A DNA stretch of 13,888 nucleotides. It comes from Asticcacaulis sp. (GTDB taxonomy: Bacteria; Pseudomonadota; Alphaproteobacteria; Caulobacterales; Caulobacteraceae). The translations under genes were made by a program, and so were the position numbers. The notes under the pieces are model-generated. The model did not search any database, had not been told where the DNA came from, and was given only the letters and a program-made list of their open reading frames with translations. Below, one piece after another: positions 1 through 7,119 of this stretch. The DNA lies in the NCBI RefSeq assembly GCF_020217185.1, contig NZ_JAIWNX010000308.1, forward strand, positions 1 to 13,888, given 5' to 3'. Within the stretch, counting starts at the first letter, position 1. Each line of letters opens with the position of its first letter.

Positions 1-14
1 GACGGGTCATGAAA

Positions 15-40
15 AAGGCCTCCAAATCAGTGGAAGCCTT
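15..40. terminator. Hairpin near the left edge, possible weak terminator
   Basis: AAGGCCTCC (15-23) pairs with GGAAGCCTT (32-40) across an 8-nt loop, with 8 of 9 positions complementary. A run of five A lies just left at 12-16, so the T-run is on the minus-strand side. On the plus strand a TGA at 10-12 precedes the hairpin and could end a gene coming from the left, but no T-run follows the stem. Which transcript it serves, if any, cannot be decided from the window. Confidence 0.3.
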
Positions 41-111
41 GAATCACGCATAAGCCAGCTTGAAAACCCAATTTATGAGTTTACGGCCTAGACATATATG
101 TATGGCTGGTC

Positions 112-117
112 AGGAGA
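112..117 (+). promoter_or_regulatory. Ribosome binding site that sets the start at 125
   Basis: AGGAGA lies 7 nt before the ATG at 125. An alternative in-frame ATG at 98 has no comparable site before it and would put nine extra residues ahead of a normal signal peptide. This is why the start at 125 is preferred. The earlier ATG sits inside the 10-bp palindrome ACATATATGT (92-101), whose role is unknown. Confidence 0.75.
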
Positions 118-124
118 TACCCTC

Positions 125-1918
125 ATGAAAACGCTTTACGCCGCTGTGGTCGTGTTGGTCTGTTGTGCCTCAGCCGCGTTGGCCAAGCCCAGACCGGCGG
201 ATATGGCCTTTGTGAACGGGCGCATCCATACGGTCGATGCCTCCGACACGGTTGTGCAAGCCGTCGCCTTGCGTGATGGGCGGATCGTCTATGTCGGCGA
301 TGATGTGGGGGCCAAGGCTCTGATCGGACGCAAGACTCGCACATTTGATCTCAAAGGTCGCATGGTCCTGCCCGGCCTGATCGATGGTCACATGCACCCG
401 CAATCGGGGGGATTGCGCGAACTGAGCTGCAATCTGCGTTATGAGCCGCTGACGGTTCCCCAGTTTCAGGCAAAGATTCAGGCCTGTCTCGACGCCGAGC
501 CGGGGGCTGGCCCTGATGACTGGCTGACGGTCATCAACTGGTACGAACAGGCCATGCAGCCCGAAGGCACGGTCTTGAGCCACGCCGATCTCGACGGGCT
601 TAAGACCACGCGACCGATCATGGTCCGCTCGTCCTTTGGTCACTCCAACCTGACCAACCGGCGTGGCCTTGACATAGCGGGCATCACCCGCGACACGCCT
701 GACCCCAAGGATGGCCTTATCCGGCGGGATGCGAATGGCGCACCCACCGGTCGCTTTGAAGACGCAGCGCAGGCCCTGATCAGCCAGCACGTCCCGCCGC
801 CGGACGCGGCGACCCATCTCAAGGCGACCCGTATCGCTCTCAAGATGATGCGTGCGCAGGGGATTACGAGCTTCCTTGACGCCTATACCGATATCGAGAC
901 CCTCACGGCCTATGGCGAAGTGATGCAGGAGGGAGAATTGACGGCGCGCGGGCATTTCGGGGTGCTGATCGATTCGGGCACGGATTTCGACGCCGGTAAG
1001 GCCGTGGCGGAGGTGGTTCGTCAGAAGCAGACCTATGAGCGGGTTGCCAAAGGCACCGAGCCGGGCTTGCGCGTTCATACCGCCAAGCTGTTTCTGGATG
1101 GGGTGGTGGCCGCGCCGTCACTGACCGGGGTTATGCTGGCACCTTATTTTGAGCCCCATTTTGAGACTGTCGGCACGGCGACCACACCGCACTGGCGGCC
1201 AGGCAAGAGCCGGGGCCCTCAGCCCTATTTCAGCGACGCCCAGTTGCAGGATACGCTGATCCGTCTCGCCGATGCCGGACTGGATGCGCATATGCACGCC
1301 GACGGTGACGGCGCGGTGCGTCAGGCGCTGGATGCCGTGGCCGCCTTGCGCGCGGCGCGTCCGCAAAGCCCCGTCCGCCCGGCGATTGCCCACGCTGAAC
1401 TGGTCGATCTGGCTGACTACAGCCGTTTTGGTGAACTGAATGCCTTGCCGGTGCTGTCGTTTCAGTGGGGCAAACCGGGGCCGGATACGGTGGACAGCGT
1501 CCGCGACTATCTGGGACCTGCGCGCCACGCGCTCTTTGAACCTTCGGGGTTGCTGGAGATTTACGGGGCGCGCCTCGTGTTCGGCAGCGACTGGCCGGTG
1601 GATACGCTCAACGAATGGCTGGCGCTGCAAATTGCGGTGACGCGGCGCGCCGTTGGGGCGGAGGCGCAGAAATATCCCGGACGTCTGGGGGTGGATCCGG
1701 GCCTGTCACTGACACAGGCCATACGCGCCATGACCATCAACGCCGCCTATAGCCTGCATCAGGAACGCGAGGTGGGCTCAATCGAAGTCGGCAAGATGGC
1801 CGACCTGATCGTTATTGACCGTGATCTGTTCGCCATCCCACCCGAAGAGATCAGCGGCACAAAGGTCCTGCTGACCCTCGTCGGTGGTCAGGTGGTTTAT
1901 CAGGCAGGAGATTTGTAA
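125..1918 (+). CDS. Sec-exported amidohydrolase, YtcJ/Amidohydro_3 family
   Basis: A 597-residue metal-dependent hydrolase of the amidohydrolase superfamily, Amidohydro_3 (YtcJ-like) branch, which acts on C-N bonds in amides, imides or related compounds. The true substrate cannot be read from sequence. Residues 1-20 form a Sec signal peptide ending in ALA, so the enzyme should be periplasmic. A small beta-sandwich part precedes the barrel and is completed by the C-terminal residues GKMADLIVID. Candidate metal ligands and catalytic residues are H89 and H91 in DGHMHP, K321 in AKLFLDG (candidate carboxylated Lys), H389/H391 in HMHADGDG, H423 in AIAHAE and D489 in GSDWPVD. All expected motifs are present, so it should be active. 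It converges with the TonB receptor gene and shares a terminator with it. Acting on the same nutrient as that receptor is inference from proximity. Confidence 0.9.
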   Translation: MKTLYAAVVVLVCCASAALAKPRPADMAFVNGRIHTVDASDTVVQAVALRDGRIVYVGDDVGAKALIGRKTRTFDLKGRMVLPGLIDGHMHPQSGGLRELSCNLRYEPLTVPQFQAKIQACLDAEPGAGPDDWLTVINWYEQAMQPEGTVLSHADLDGLKTTRPIMVRSSFGHSNLTNRRGLDIAGITRDTPDPKDGLIRRDANGAPTGRFEDAAQALISQHVPPPDAATHLKATRIALKMMRAQGITSFLDAYTDIETLTAYGEVMQEGELTARGHFGVLIDSGTDFDAGKAVAEVVRQKQTYERVAKGTEPGLRVHTAKLFLDGVVAAPSLTGVMLAPYFEPHFETVGTATTPHWRPGKSRGPQPYFSDAQLQDTLIRLADAGLDAHMHADGDGAVRQALDAVAALRAARPQSPVRPAIAHAELVDLADYSRFGELNALPVLSFQWGKPGPDTVDSVRDYLGPARHALFEPSGLLEIYGARLVFGSDWPVDTLNEWLALQIAVTRRAVGAEAQKYPGRLGVDPGLSLTQAIRAMTINAAYSLHQEREVGSIEVGKMADLIVIDRDLFAIPPEEISGTKVLLTLVGGQVVYQAGDL

Positions 1919-1922
1919 ACAG

Positions 1923-1955
1923 AAAGGCCGGGATCGCTCCCGGCCTTTCGTTTTT
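1923..1955. terminator. Shared bidirectional intrinsic terminator
   Basis: AAAGGCCGGGA (1923-1933) and TCCCGGCCTTT (1938-1948) form a perfect 11-bp stem with a TCGC loop, followed by CGTTTTT on the plus strand. It begins 5 nt after the amidohydrolase stop. The T-run touches the stop codon of the convergent TonB receptor gene at 1954-1956. On the minus strand the stem is followed by CTGTTT, so it probably stops both transcripts, more efficiently on the plus strand. Confidence 0.9.
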
Positions 1956-4722
1956 AATCCAGCTTATAGGTCACCTGCAGGAAGCCCGATCGGCCGATCC
2001 CGTCGTACCAGCTGGTGTTGTAGTAGGGGTAGCTGACCCATGTCGTGTCAGAGGGCGGCTTTTTGTCGAACAGGTTGGTGATAGCCAGAGAGACGCGCAC
2101 CTTGTCATTGACCTTATACTGCGCCGAGCCGTTATAGGTGGTGTAGGAGCCGACCCAGGCGTTCTCATCATAGTTTGGCAGACGGCTCAGATGGTTGCCG
2201 GAGAGATTGAAGCTCCACGCGCCCTTCTCCAGATTGGCGGTGATCGATGCCTTGTCGCGCGGAATATAGTAGCTGGAATCGTTGGCCAGTTTGTTGATCG
2301 CCGGGTCGCCCACATAGCGCGTATAGTCGTGGTCGATGGTGTGCGTATAGTTGCCGGTCAGGCTCAACTTGCCGATGGGGGTTTGCAGTCGGGCATGGGC
2401 CGACAGGTCCACACCGGACGTGCTTTCCACCGACACGTTGATCGGGCTGACGAAGACCTGCGTGATATCGCCGTCGCTATCGCGCGTAACGCGGGCAATC
2501 GCGTCCTGACAGGTCGGGGTATTAATGTTTTGCAGGCCGGCGCGGCATTCGCCTTCGGTCCGCGTCAGATTGTTGACCAGCAGATCCTCAACCTGACCCT
2601 TCATGTCGATCTTGAAATAATCTACGCTGATATCGAATGCGCGGCTGGGGGCCCAGACGAAACCGGTGTTGAACGATTCCGAGGTTTCCGGCTCAAGCTT
2701 CAGATTGCCGCCGGTACGGACGCGAATACGCTGCCCGCGACCGCAGTCCGACGGGTAGTCGCCATCCTGAATACACTGATAATAGTCGGTGGCGCGCCCT
2801 TCTTCAAAGCCGGTGCCGCGATAGACGTAGTTGAGGTCAGGGGCGCGGAAGCCCGTACCCCAGGCGGCCCGGAACAGCAGGGTGTCCACCGGGCGGTATT
2901 CCAGGCCAATATTATAGGTCGTCTCGGCGACACTATTGCCGGCATAGTCAAACGTGTCGTAACGCGCGGCCAGATTGGATTGCAAGGTGGAGAGCAGCGG
3001 CACGGAGAATTCGACGGCCGCGGCCGCGTGCGTGCGATGCCCTTTGGAGGTAAAGTCCACCCAGCTGAAATAGTAGGGCTGCGTCGCCTTCGGGTCGGTG
3101 CCCTGATTGAAGTTCTGACGGCCCGTTTCGACAATGGCACTGAAACCGACCGGGCCCGCCGGCATCTGGAACAGTTCCTGTGTGCCCAGTTGCAGCGAGG
3201 CCTGAACAACCGATGAGCGCGGCTTATAGACGCTTTCTTCGCGGATCGACTCGAACTCCGCCGGGGTCAGGGGCGTGTAGAAGCGTGTCGGATTGGCGTT
3301 GAACACCGGCAGGCCGTAGCCGTCATCTTCCCCCAGATAGGCGTCATCCGTATCCATGCCCAGTTGCGGCCCAAGGAACAGCGCATTGGCCTTGGCCACA
3401 TTGATCATGGGGAAGGTCACTTTGGCGTTATAGGCGCTGGCGCTGATGGCCGCCTCATACGTCCATTTTTCAGCAAAGGTGCCCCGGATGCCCGGCGTGA
3501 GGGTGATCGTTTTCGAGTCCACCGTGCGCATGGCGCGGTCCAGCCCGCCCATCTCTTCCGGCGTGAAGATACGGTACCAGTTATCGGTGTCTTCGCGGGA
3601 AGCGTGGGCGTTGTAGAAGTCGCCCACATCATTACCGTCGGCGTCCTGATACCCCCACGACAACGGACGCTTGAGCAGCTTCAGCTTGCTGAATCCCACC
3701 TGCGCGTCGAGGAAGAGGTGCGTGTTGTCGTTCAGGTCATAGGTGAAGGACCCGACGAAGTTGGCGCTTTTGCGGTCTGAGACGACGGTGCGATAGCCCT
3801 GAGCCGTCTGCGAACCGCAATAGGTGCCGTCATAATAGGGATCGCTCTGCACCGTTGTGGTGCCGCCATTGGTGGACGCCGTGCGCGCGCAGTCGGCGGC
3901 CGACGGGTTGATGGCATAGACGTCGTAATCCACGCGCAGCCAGTTGGTCACCCCCATCTGATAGGCGGGATCAGGGGCGTCGGCGGTCGAGTCCTGACGC
4001 TTGCGCTGATAGCCATAGACCGGGTCCTGGATCATCACTTCGCCGCCGAAGACCCCGTGGAACTTGCCGAGGTCAAAGCCGGATGACGCATTGAAGCGAT
4101 GCGAGGCACCGCCGCCTTGTTCGGTCCAGCCGTAGCGGTAGTCGAAGGTCGTGCCGTCAGCGTGCTGCTTGAGCTTGAAGTTGACCACACCGGCCAGAGC
4201 GTCCGAACCGTAGATGGCCGAGGCCGATCCGCTCAGCACTTCGATGGCATCGACCATGCCCAGCGGGATGTTCGAAATATCGGTGAAGTTTGAATCGCCG
4301 TTGTAGGGCATCGGATAGTCGGCGACGCGGCGGCCATTAACCATGACCAGAGTATGGTTGGGACCAAGGCCGCGCAGGTTCACCTGCTGGGCCCCCGGAG
4401 AATAGTCGGCCGCGTTGCCCGACTGCATGCTCTGTGTTTCACCGCTGTTCTGGGTGAGGGTCTTCAGCACGTCCGGCACATTGGCGAAGCCGCCGGCACG
4501 GATCTGGTCGGAGGTGATGACGGTCACGGGAGCCGGGCCTTCCTTGCGCACCCGTGGGATGCGTGAGCCCACAACCGTCACCACCTGCGGTTCTTCGGCC
4601 GAGACCGGTGCACTGGTGGTGGGGGGCGTTTGCGCCAGCGCTGCCGTGGCCGCAAGTCCATACAGGCTACACCCCATCATCAGGCTCAACTTGCAATAGG
4701 TGGCGAGGCGGTTCTGCGGCAT
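1954..4722 (-). CDS. TonB-dependent outer-membrane receptor
   Basis: A 922-residue TonB-dependent receptor that would move a ligand across the outer membrane using TonB/ExbBD energy. A signal peptide (about residues 1-30, ending ALAQ) is followed by a Pro/Thr-rich linker and a TonB-box-like VVTVVGSRIP near residue 47. The plug domain follows (PVTVITSDQIRAGGF, VNLRGLGPNHTLVMVNGRR, SASAIYGSDALAGVVNF). The remainder is a large beta-barrel with the typical FRAAWGTGFRAPDL and LKLEPETSES signatures. No FecA-type N-terminal signalling domain is present. The barrel ends in LQVTYKLD, so the usual terminal aromatic residue is followed by three more residues. A GGAG ribosome site lies 8 nt upstream of the ATG. 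The gene diverges from the cyanophycinase-like fusion gene, so its cargo may be a beta-aspartyl peptide. That is inference, since family membership alone does not give the ligand. Confidence 0.93.
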   Translation of the reverse strand: MPQNRLATYCKLSLMMGCSLYGLAATAALAQTPPTTSAPVSAEEPQVVTVVGSRIPRVRKEGPAPVTVITSDQIRAGGFANVPDVLKTLTQNSGETQSMQSGNAADYSPGAQQVNLRGLGPNHTLVMVNGRRVADYPMPYNGDSNFTDISNIPLGMVDAIEVLSGSASAIYGSDALAGVVNFKLKQHADGTTFDYRYGWTEQGGGASHRFNASSGFDLGKFHGVFGGEVMIQDPVYGYQRKRQDSTADAPDPAYQMGVTNWLRVDYDVYAINPSAADCARTASTNGGTTTVQSDPYYDGTYCGSQTAQGYRTVVSDRKSANFVGSFTYDLNDNTHLFLDAQVGFSKLKLLKRPLSWGYQDADGNDVGDFYNAHASREDTDNWYRIFTPEEMGGLDRAMRTVDSKTITLTPGIRGTFAEKWTYEAAISASAYNAKVTFPMINVAKANALFLGPQLGMDTDDAYLGEDDGYGLPVFNANPTRFYTPLTPAEFESIREESVYKPRSSVVQASLQLGTQELFQMPAGPVGFSAIVETGRQNFNQGTDPKATQPYYFSWVDFTSKGHRTHAAAAVEFSVPLLSTLQSNLAARYDTFDYAGNSVAETTYNIGLEYRPVDTLLFRAAWGTGFRAPDLNYVYRGTGFEEGRATDYYQCIQDGDYPSDCGRGQRIRVRTGGNLKLEPETSESFNTGFVWAPSRAFDISVDYFKIDMKGQVEDLLVNNLTRTEGECRAGLQNINTPTCQDAIARVTRDSDGDITQVFVSPINVSVESTSGVDLSAHARLQTPIGKLSLTGNYTHTIDHDYTRYVGDPAINKLANDSSYYIPRDKASITANLEKGAWSFNLSGNHLSRLPNYDENAWVGSYTTYNGSAQYKVNDKVRVSLAITNLFDKKPPSDTTWVSYPYYNTSWYDGIGRSGFLQVTYKLD

Positions 4723-4828
4723 CAGGCAATCTCCAGTCCATTGGTGCGACGGTGCTATTTCCAGCGTCCGGCAGATTTTGTTTCAAACCGGAGATATCTT
4801 GGAAATTTCATGTCTTAAGCGGGCCGTA

Positions 4829-4847
4829 TTTTGCTTTTTCACGCAAT
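4829..4847. repeat. 19-bp intergenic motif, copy 1
   Basis: TTTTGCTTTTTCACGCAAT matches TTTTGCTTGGTCACGCAAT at 6935-6953 in 17 of 19 positions. Each copy contains TTGC and GCAA as inverted ends. It may be a fragment of the palindromic repeat family at 6925-7046, or a protein binding site shared by the two flanks of the fusion gene. Confidence 0.5.
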
Positions 4848-4874
4848 CATTTTGTTGTCGCGTCATAAAATCTC

Positions 4875-4887
4875 CGTCAAGGTGACG
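4875..4887. promoter_or_regulatory. Candidate operator, CGTCA/TGACG palindrome
   Basis: CGTCA (4875-4879) and TGACG (4883-4887) are perfect inverted half-sites separated by 3 nt. Another CGTCA occurs at 4861-4865, 14 nt away in phase. The palindrome lies about 40 bp before the fusion gene start, where a repressor or activator would act. The cognate regulator is not in the window. Confidence 0.3.
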
Positions 4888-4914
4888 TAAATTTGTTGCA
4901 CCTGCATACCGCAC

Positions 4915-4920
4915 AGGAGA
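4915..4920 (+). promoter_or_regulatory. Ribosome binding site that sets the start at 4926
   Basis: AGGAGA is 5 nt before the ATG at 4926. The in-frame TTG at 4893 would add 11 polar residues before a textbook signal peptide, so the ATG is the better start. Confidence 0.75.
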
Positions 4921-4925
4921 CTGAA

Positions 4926-6869
4926 ATGCGCCGTCTGATCGTGAGCCTTACCCTGTGTGTTCTGGCCATGGCCGTGCCCGCGCAGGCCAAACCCAAAAGC
5001 TGGACAGGTGGGCCGGGCTACAAGACCTTTGTTATTGGGGATGAAAGCCGCCCGACCCCCGGTGAGGTGAAGGGCGGGCTTTTGATGTCCGGCGGCGGGG
5101 ACTGGGCCTATGAGGCGTTTCGCTGGTTCGTCACTCGCGCCGGCAATGGCCATATCGTGGTGCTGCGCGCCTCAGGGACGACGGAATCGCAGGACGAATT
5201 CTATAACGGCGTTAAGGGTGTCACGAGCGTTCGCACCTTTTTGTTCACCGATCGGAAGGCGGCCTCTGACCCAAAACTTCTGGAGGCGGTTCGCAAGGCC
5301 GACGGCATCTTTCTCGCCGGTGGGGATCAGGCGCGCTACGTGCGTTACTGGAAAGGGACGCCGCTGAATCAACTGATTGATGCCCATGTTGCGGCCGGAA
5401 AGCCTTTGGGCGGCACCAGTGCGGGGCTGGCGGTGCAGGGAAGCTGGGCCTACGGGGCCATGGATGGCGGCAGCGTCACCTCGCCGGAAGCGCTGAAAGA
5501 CCCGCTGGGGCCAGCGGTCACCATGGTCGGTGATTTCCTGCATTTCGAGCTTCTGACCCGGATTGTCACCGACAGCCATTTTGCCGAGCGCGACCGTCTG
5601 GGGCGCCTGTTTGCCTTTGTGGTCAAGACTAATCAACTCAGGGCCTCGCCCACCGTGCGCTACGCCCAGCCGCTGGTGGGGCTTGGCATAGACGAAGAAG
5701 CCGCGCTGACTGTCGAAGCCGACGGCACGGCGCGCGTCCACACCAACAAGGATGGCAAGGCGTGGCTGGTTATGGGGGGGGAGGCCACAGACCTTGAGCC
5801 TGGCAAGCCGCTGAACCTGCAAGGGGTTTCTGTCATAGGTATCGGCAAATCCTCGACCTTTAACATCCGGACGCTGGCGGTCGGTAAACCGGCCTTCACC
5901 CGCACCTATGACGTCAAAGACGGTGTGGTGACACAGCGCTTGCACTGGTCGCTGGCCCTGCATGGCGGGGCAGGGGTCATTGAGCGCGCCAACATGCCGC
6001 CGGAGAAGGAGGCGCGCTATCGGGCCTCTCTGACGCAGGCGCTTGAGGTCGGGCAGAAGGTGCTGTCGGGCGGCGGAAGCGCGCTTGAGGCCGTCGAAGC
6101 CACGGCGCGCGTGCTGGAAGACGATCCCTTGTTCAACGCTGGCCGGGGCGCGGTCATTGCCGCCGATGGCAAGGCCTATCTCGATGCCGCCATCATGGAC
6201 GGCGGCACGATGAAGGCGGGGGCGGTTGCGGGTGTCACGCGCACCAAAAACCCTATCCGGCTGGCGCGTCGGGTGATGGATAAAACGCGCCATGTGTTTC
6301 TCGCCGGGGAAGGGGCGGACGCCTTCTCGCTGGCGCAGGGGCTTGAGCAGGTCGATCCGTCCTACTTCCTGACGCCTGAGCGCCAGAAGGCGTTTGAGGC
6401 CTGGAAGGCGAAGAACCTGGCGGGCATCGACCGGTCGCACCTCTATGGCACCATCGGCGTCGTCGCGCTTGACTCTGACGGCCATCTGGCGGCAGCCACC
6501 TCGACGGGCGGGCTGATGGGGAAACAGTGGGGCCGCATCGGTGATGCCCCGGTCATCGGGGCGGGCACCTATGCCCGCGACGGGGACTGCGCTGTGTCGG
6601 CGACTGGAACGGGTGAATATTTCATTCGTGACAGCGCCGCGCGGCAGGTCTGTGACCGCGTGCGCTGGAATAAGGAAACGATTGATCAGGCCGCCTACAA
6701 CACAATTATGTCGGTGGGGGCTCTGGGCGGCGATGGCGGTCTGATTGCCATGGATAAGGATGGCAGGGCGGTGTTTGCGATCAATGATCTCGGCATGTAC
6801 CGCGGGGCCGTGTCTTCGGACGCACCGACGCCACTCACCGGCATCTTTGCGGGTGAAGCGTTGAAGTAG
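4926..6869 (+). CDS. Exported cyanophycinase-like S51 peptidase fused to isoaspartyl peptidase/L-asparaginase
   Basis: A 647-residue two-enzyme fusion. Residues 1-21 are a Sec signal peptide (AQA|KP), so it should act in the periplasm or outside. Residues about 35-325 are an S51 cyanophycinase-like domain with GGDQ (132-135), nucleophile S165 in GGTSAGL, and D216-S-H218-F followed by R222, R224 and R227. This spacing matches what I recall of Synechocystis CphB (Q101, S132, D172, H174, R178, R180, R183), except that CphB Gln173 is Ser217 here. Residues about 340-647 are a plant-type Ntn hydrolase. They show HGGAG (346-350), FNAGRGA, catalytic T509 in LYGTIGVVALD, STGG (T527), GRIGDAP (R537, D540) and SATGTGE. 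Family knowledge predicts self-cleavage before T509, leaving the S51 domain joined to the alpha chain and a 139-residue beta chain. Together the two domains would convert cyanophycin to beta-Asp-Arg and then to Asp and Arg. Other beta-aspartyl peptides remain possible substrates. Confidence 0.9.
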   Translation: MRRLIVSLTLCVLAMAVPAQAKPKSWTGGPGYKTFVIGDESRPTPGEVKGGLLMSGGGDWAYEAFRWFVTRAGNGHIVVLRASGTTESQDEFYNGVKGVTSVRTFLFTDRKAASDPKLLEAVRKADGIFLAGGDQARYVRYWKGTPLNQLIDAHVAAGKPLGGTSAGLAVQGSWAYGAMDGGSVTSPEALKDPLGPAVTMVGDFLHFELLTRIVTDSHFAERDRLGRLFAFVVKTNQLRASPTVRYAQPLVGLGIDEEAALTVEADGTARVHTNKDGKAWLVMGGEATDLEPGKPLNLQGVSVIGIGKSSTFNIRTLAVGKPAFTRTYDVKDGVVTQRLHWSLALHGGAGVIERANMPPEKEARYRASLTQALEVGQKVLSGGGSALEAVEATARVLEDDPLFNAGRGAVIAADGKAYLDAAIMDGGTMKAGAVAGVTRTKNPIRLARRVMDKTRHVFLAGEGADAFSLAQGLEQVDPSYFLTPERQKAFEAWKAKNLAGIDRSHLYGTIGVVALDSDGHLAAATSTGGLMGKQWGRIGDAPVIGAGTYARDGDCAVSATGTGEYFIRDSAARQVCDRVRWNKETIDQAAYNTIMSVGALGGDGGLIAMDKDGRAVFAINDLGMYRGAVSSDAPTPLTGIFAGEALK

Positions 6870-6934
6870 ACCATTTGCGCCTAACCTCCCAGAGCCTTCG
6901 TTGGCTAAGTTGAGCCGCCGAATAGCTCTAAGTT

Positions 6935-6953
6935 TTTTGCTTGGTCACGCAAT
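6935..6953. repeat. 19-bp intergenic motif, copy 2
   Basis: TTTTGCTTGGTCACGCAAT differs from the copy at 4829-4847 only at two adjacent central bases. Its right end, CGCAAT, is also the outer left arm of the neighbouring inverted repeat. Confidence 0.5.
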
Positions 6954-7002
6954 TTTTCCGATAAAGTGCCAAGACACTTTTATGGCGCTTTATCGGATTG
7001 CG
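6948..7002. repeat. Long imperfect inverted repeat
   Basis: Outer arms CGCAAT (6948-6953) and ATTGCG (6997-7002) are complementary. Inner arms CCGATAAAGTGCC (6958-6970) and GGCGCTTTATCGG (6984-6996) pair at 12 of 13 positions, the exception being a G-T wobble. The loop is 13 nt and there is a 4-nt bulge of T on the left side. No T-run follows on either strand, so it is not a canonical intrinsic terminator, though it may still help separate the convergent transcripts. Confidence 0.7.
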
Positions 7003-7019
7003 CTCTAAGATCTTTCGAG

Positions 7020-7046
7020 TGCGTCGTACTTTTCGAAAACGACGCA
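7020..7046. repeat. Second hairpin of the intergenic element
   Basis: TGCGTCGT (7020-7027) and ACGACGCA (7039-7046) are perfectly complementary across an 11-nt loop that itself contains TTTCGAAA. No T-run follows on either side. Confidence 0.65.
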
Positions 7047-7119
7047 AGGGCAATTTTGTGGCCAGCGATCCCCAGCACAGTCCAATGTCTCCTCCGCACG
7101 GCTAAGCGACAGTCGTGCC

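Larger units (their letters stand above)
4723..4914. promoter_or_regulatory. Divergent promoter region between receptor and fusion gene
   Basis: This gap must carry the promoters of both divergent genes. It is AT-richer than the flanking genes. It contains the palindrome CGTCA-AGG-TGACG (4875-4887) with a further CGTCA at 4861-4865, giving three half-sites. It also contains the 19-bp motif shared with the 6935 region. I could not assign convincing -35/-10 pairs with proper spacing on either strand, so no promoter is placed. Confidence 0.5.
6925..7046. repeat. Composite palindromic intergenic element
   Basis: This covers most of the 250-bp gap between the convergent fusion and MFS genes. In order it holds GCTCTAAG (6925-6932), the 19-bp motif copy 2 (6935-6953), the long inverted repeat (6948-7002), a second GCTCTAAG (7002-7009) and a second hairpin (7020-7046). 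The layout resembles palindromic repeats that are scattered between genes in many alphaproteobacteria. No coding sequence is supported here. The rest of the gap (6870-6924 and 7047-7119) shows only weak short stems. Confidence 0.55.

Noticed and set aside
170..1078. 302-codon minus-strand open frame opposite the first amidohydrolase
   Set aside because: It is antisense to a well-supported enzyme and its product has no recognisable fold or signal.
2191..3216. 341-codon plus-strand open frame opposite the TonB receptor
   Set aside because: It lies wholly within the receptor barrel coding region, and the composition is that of a reverse-complement shadow.
5172..6485. 437-codon minus-strand open frame inside the fusion gene
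   Set aside because: It is a codon-bias shadow of the cyanophycinase/isoaspartyl peptidase gene, with an Arg/Gln-rich product, no motifs and no ribosome site.
6948..7046. Intergenic hairpins as intrinsic terminators for the convergent genes
   Set aside because: The stems are strong, but no T-run follows on either strand. They are therefore listed as repeats, although some effect on termination is possible.
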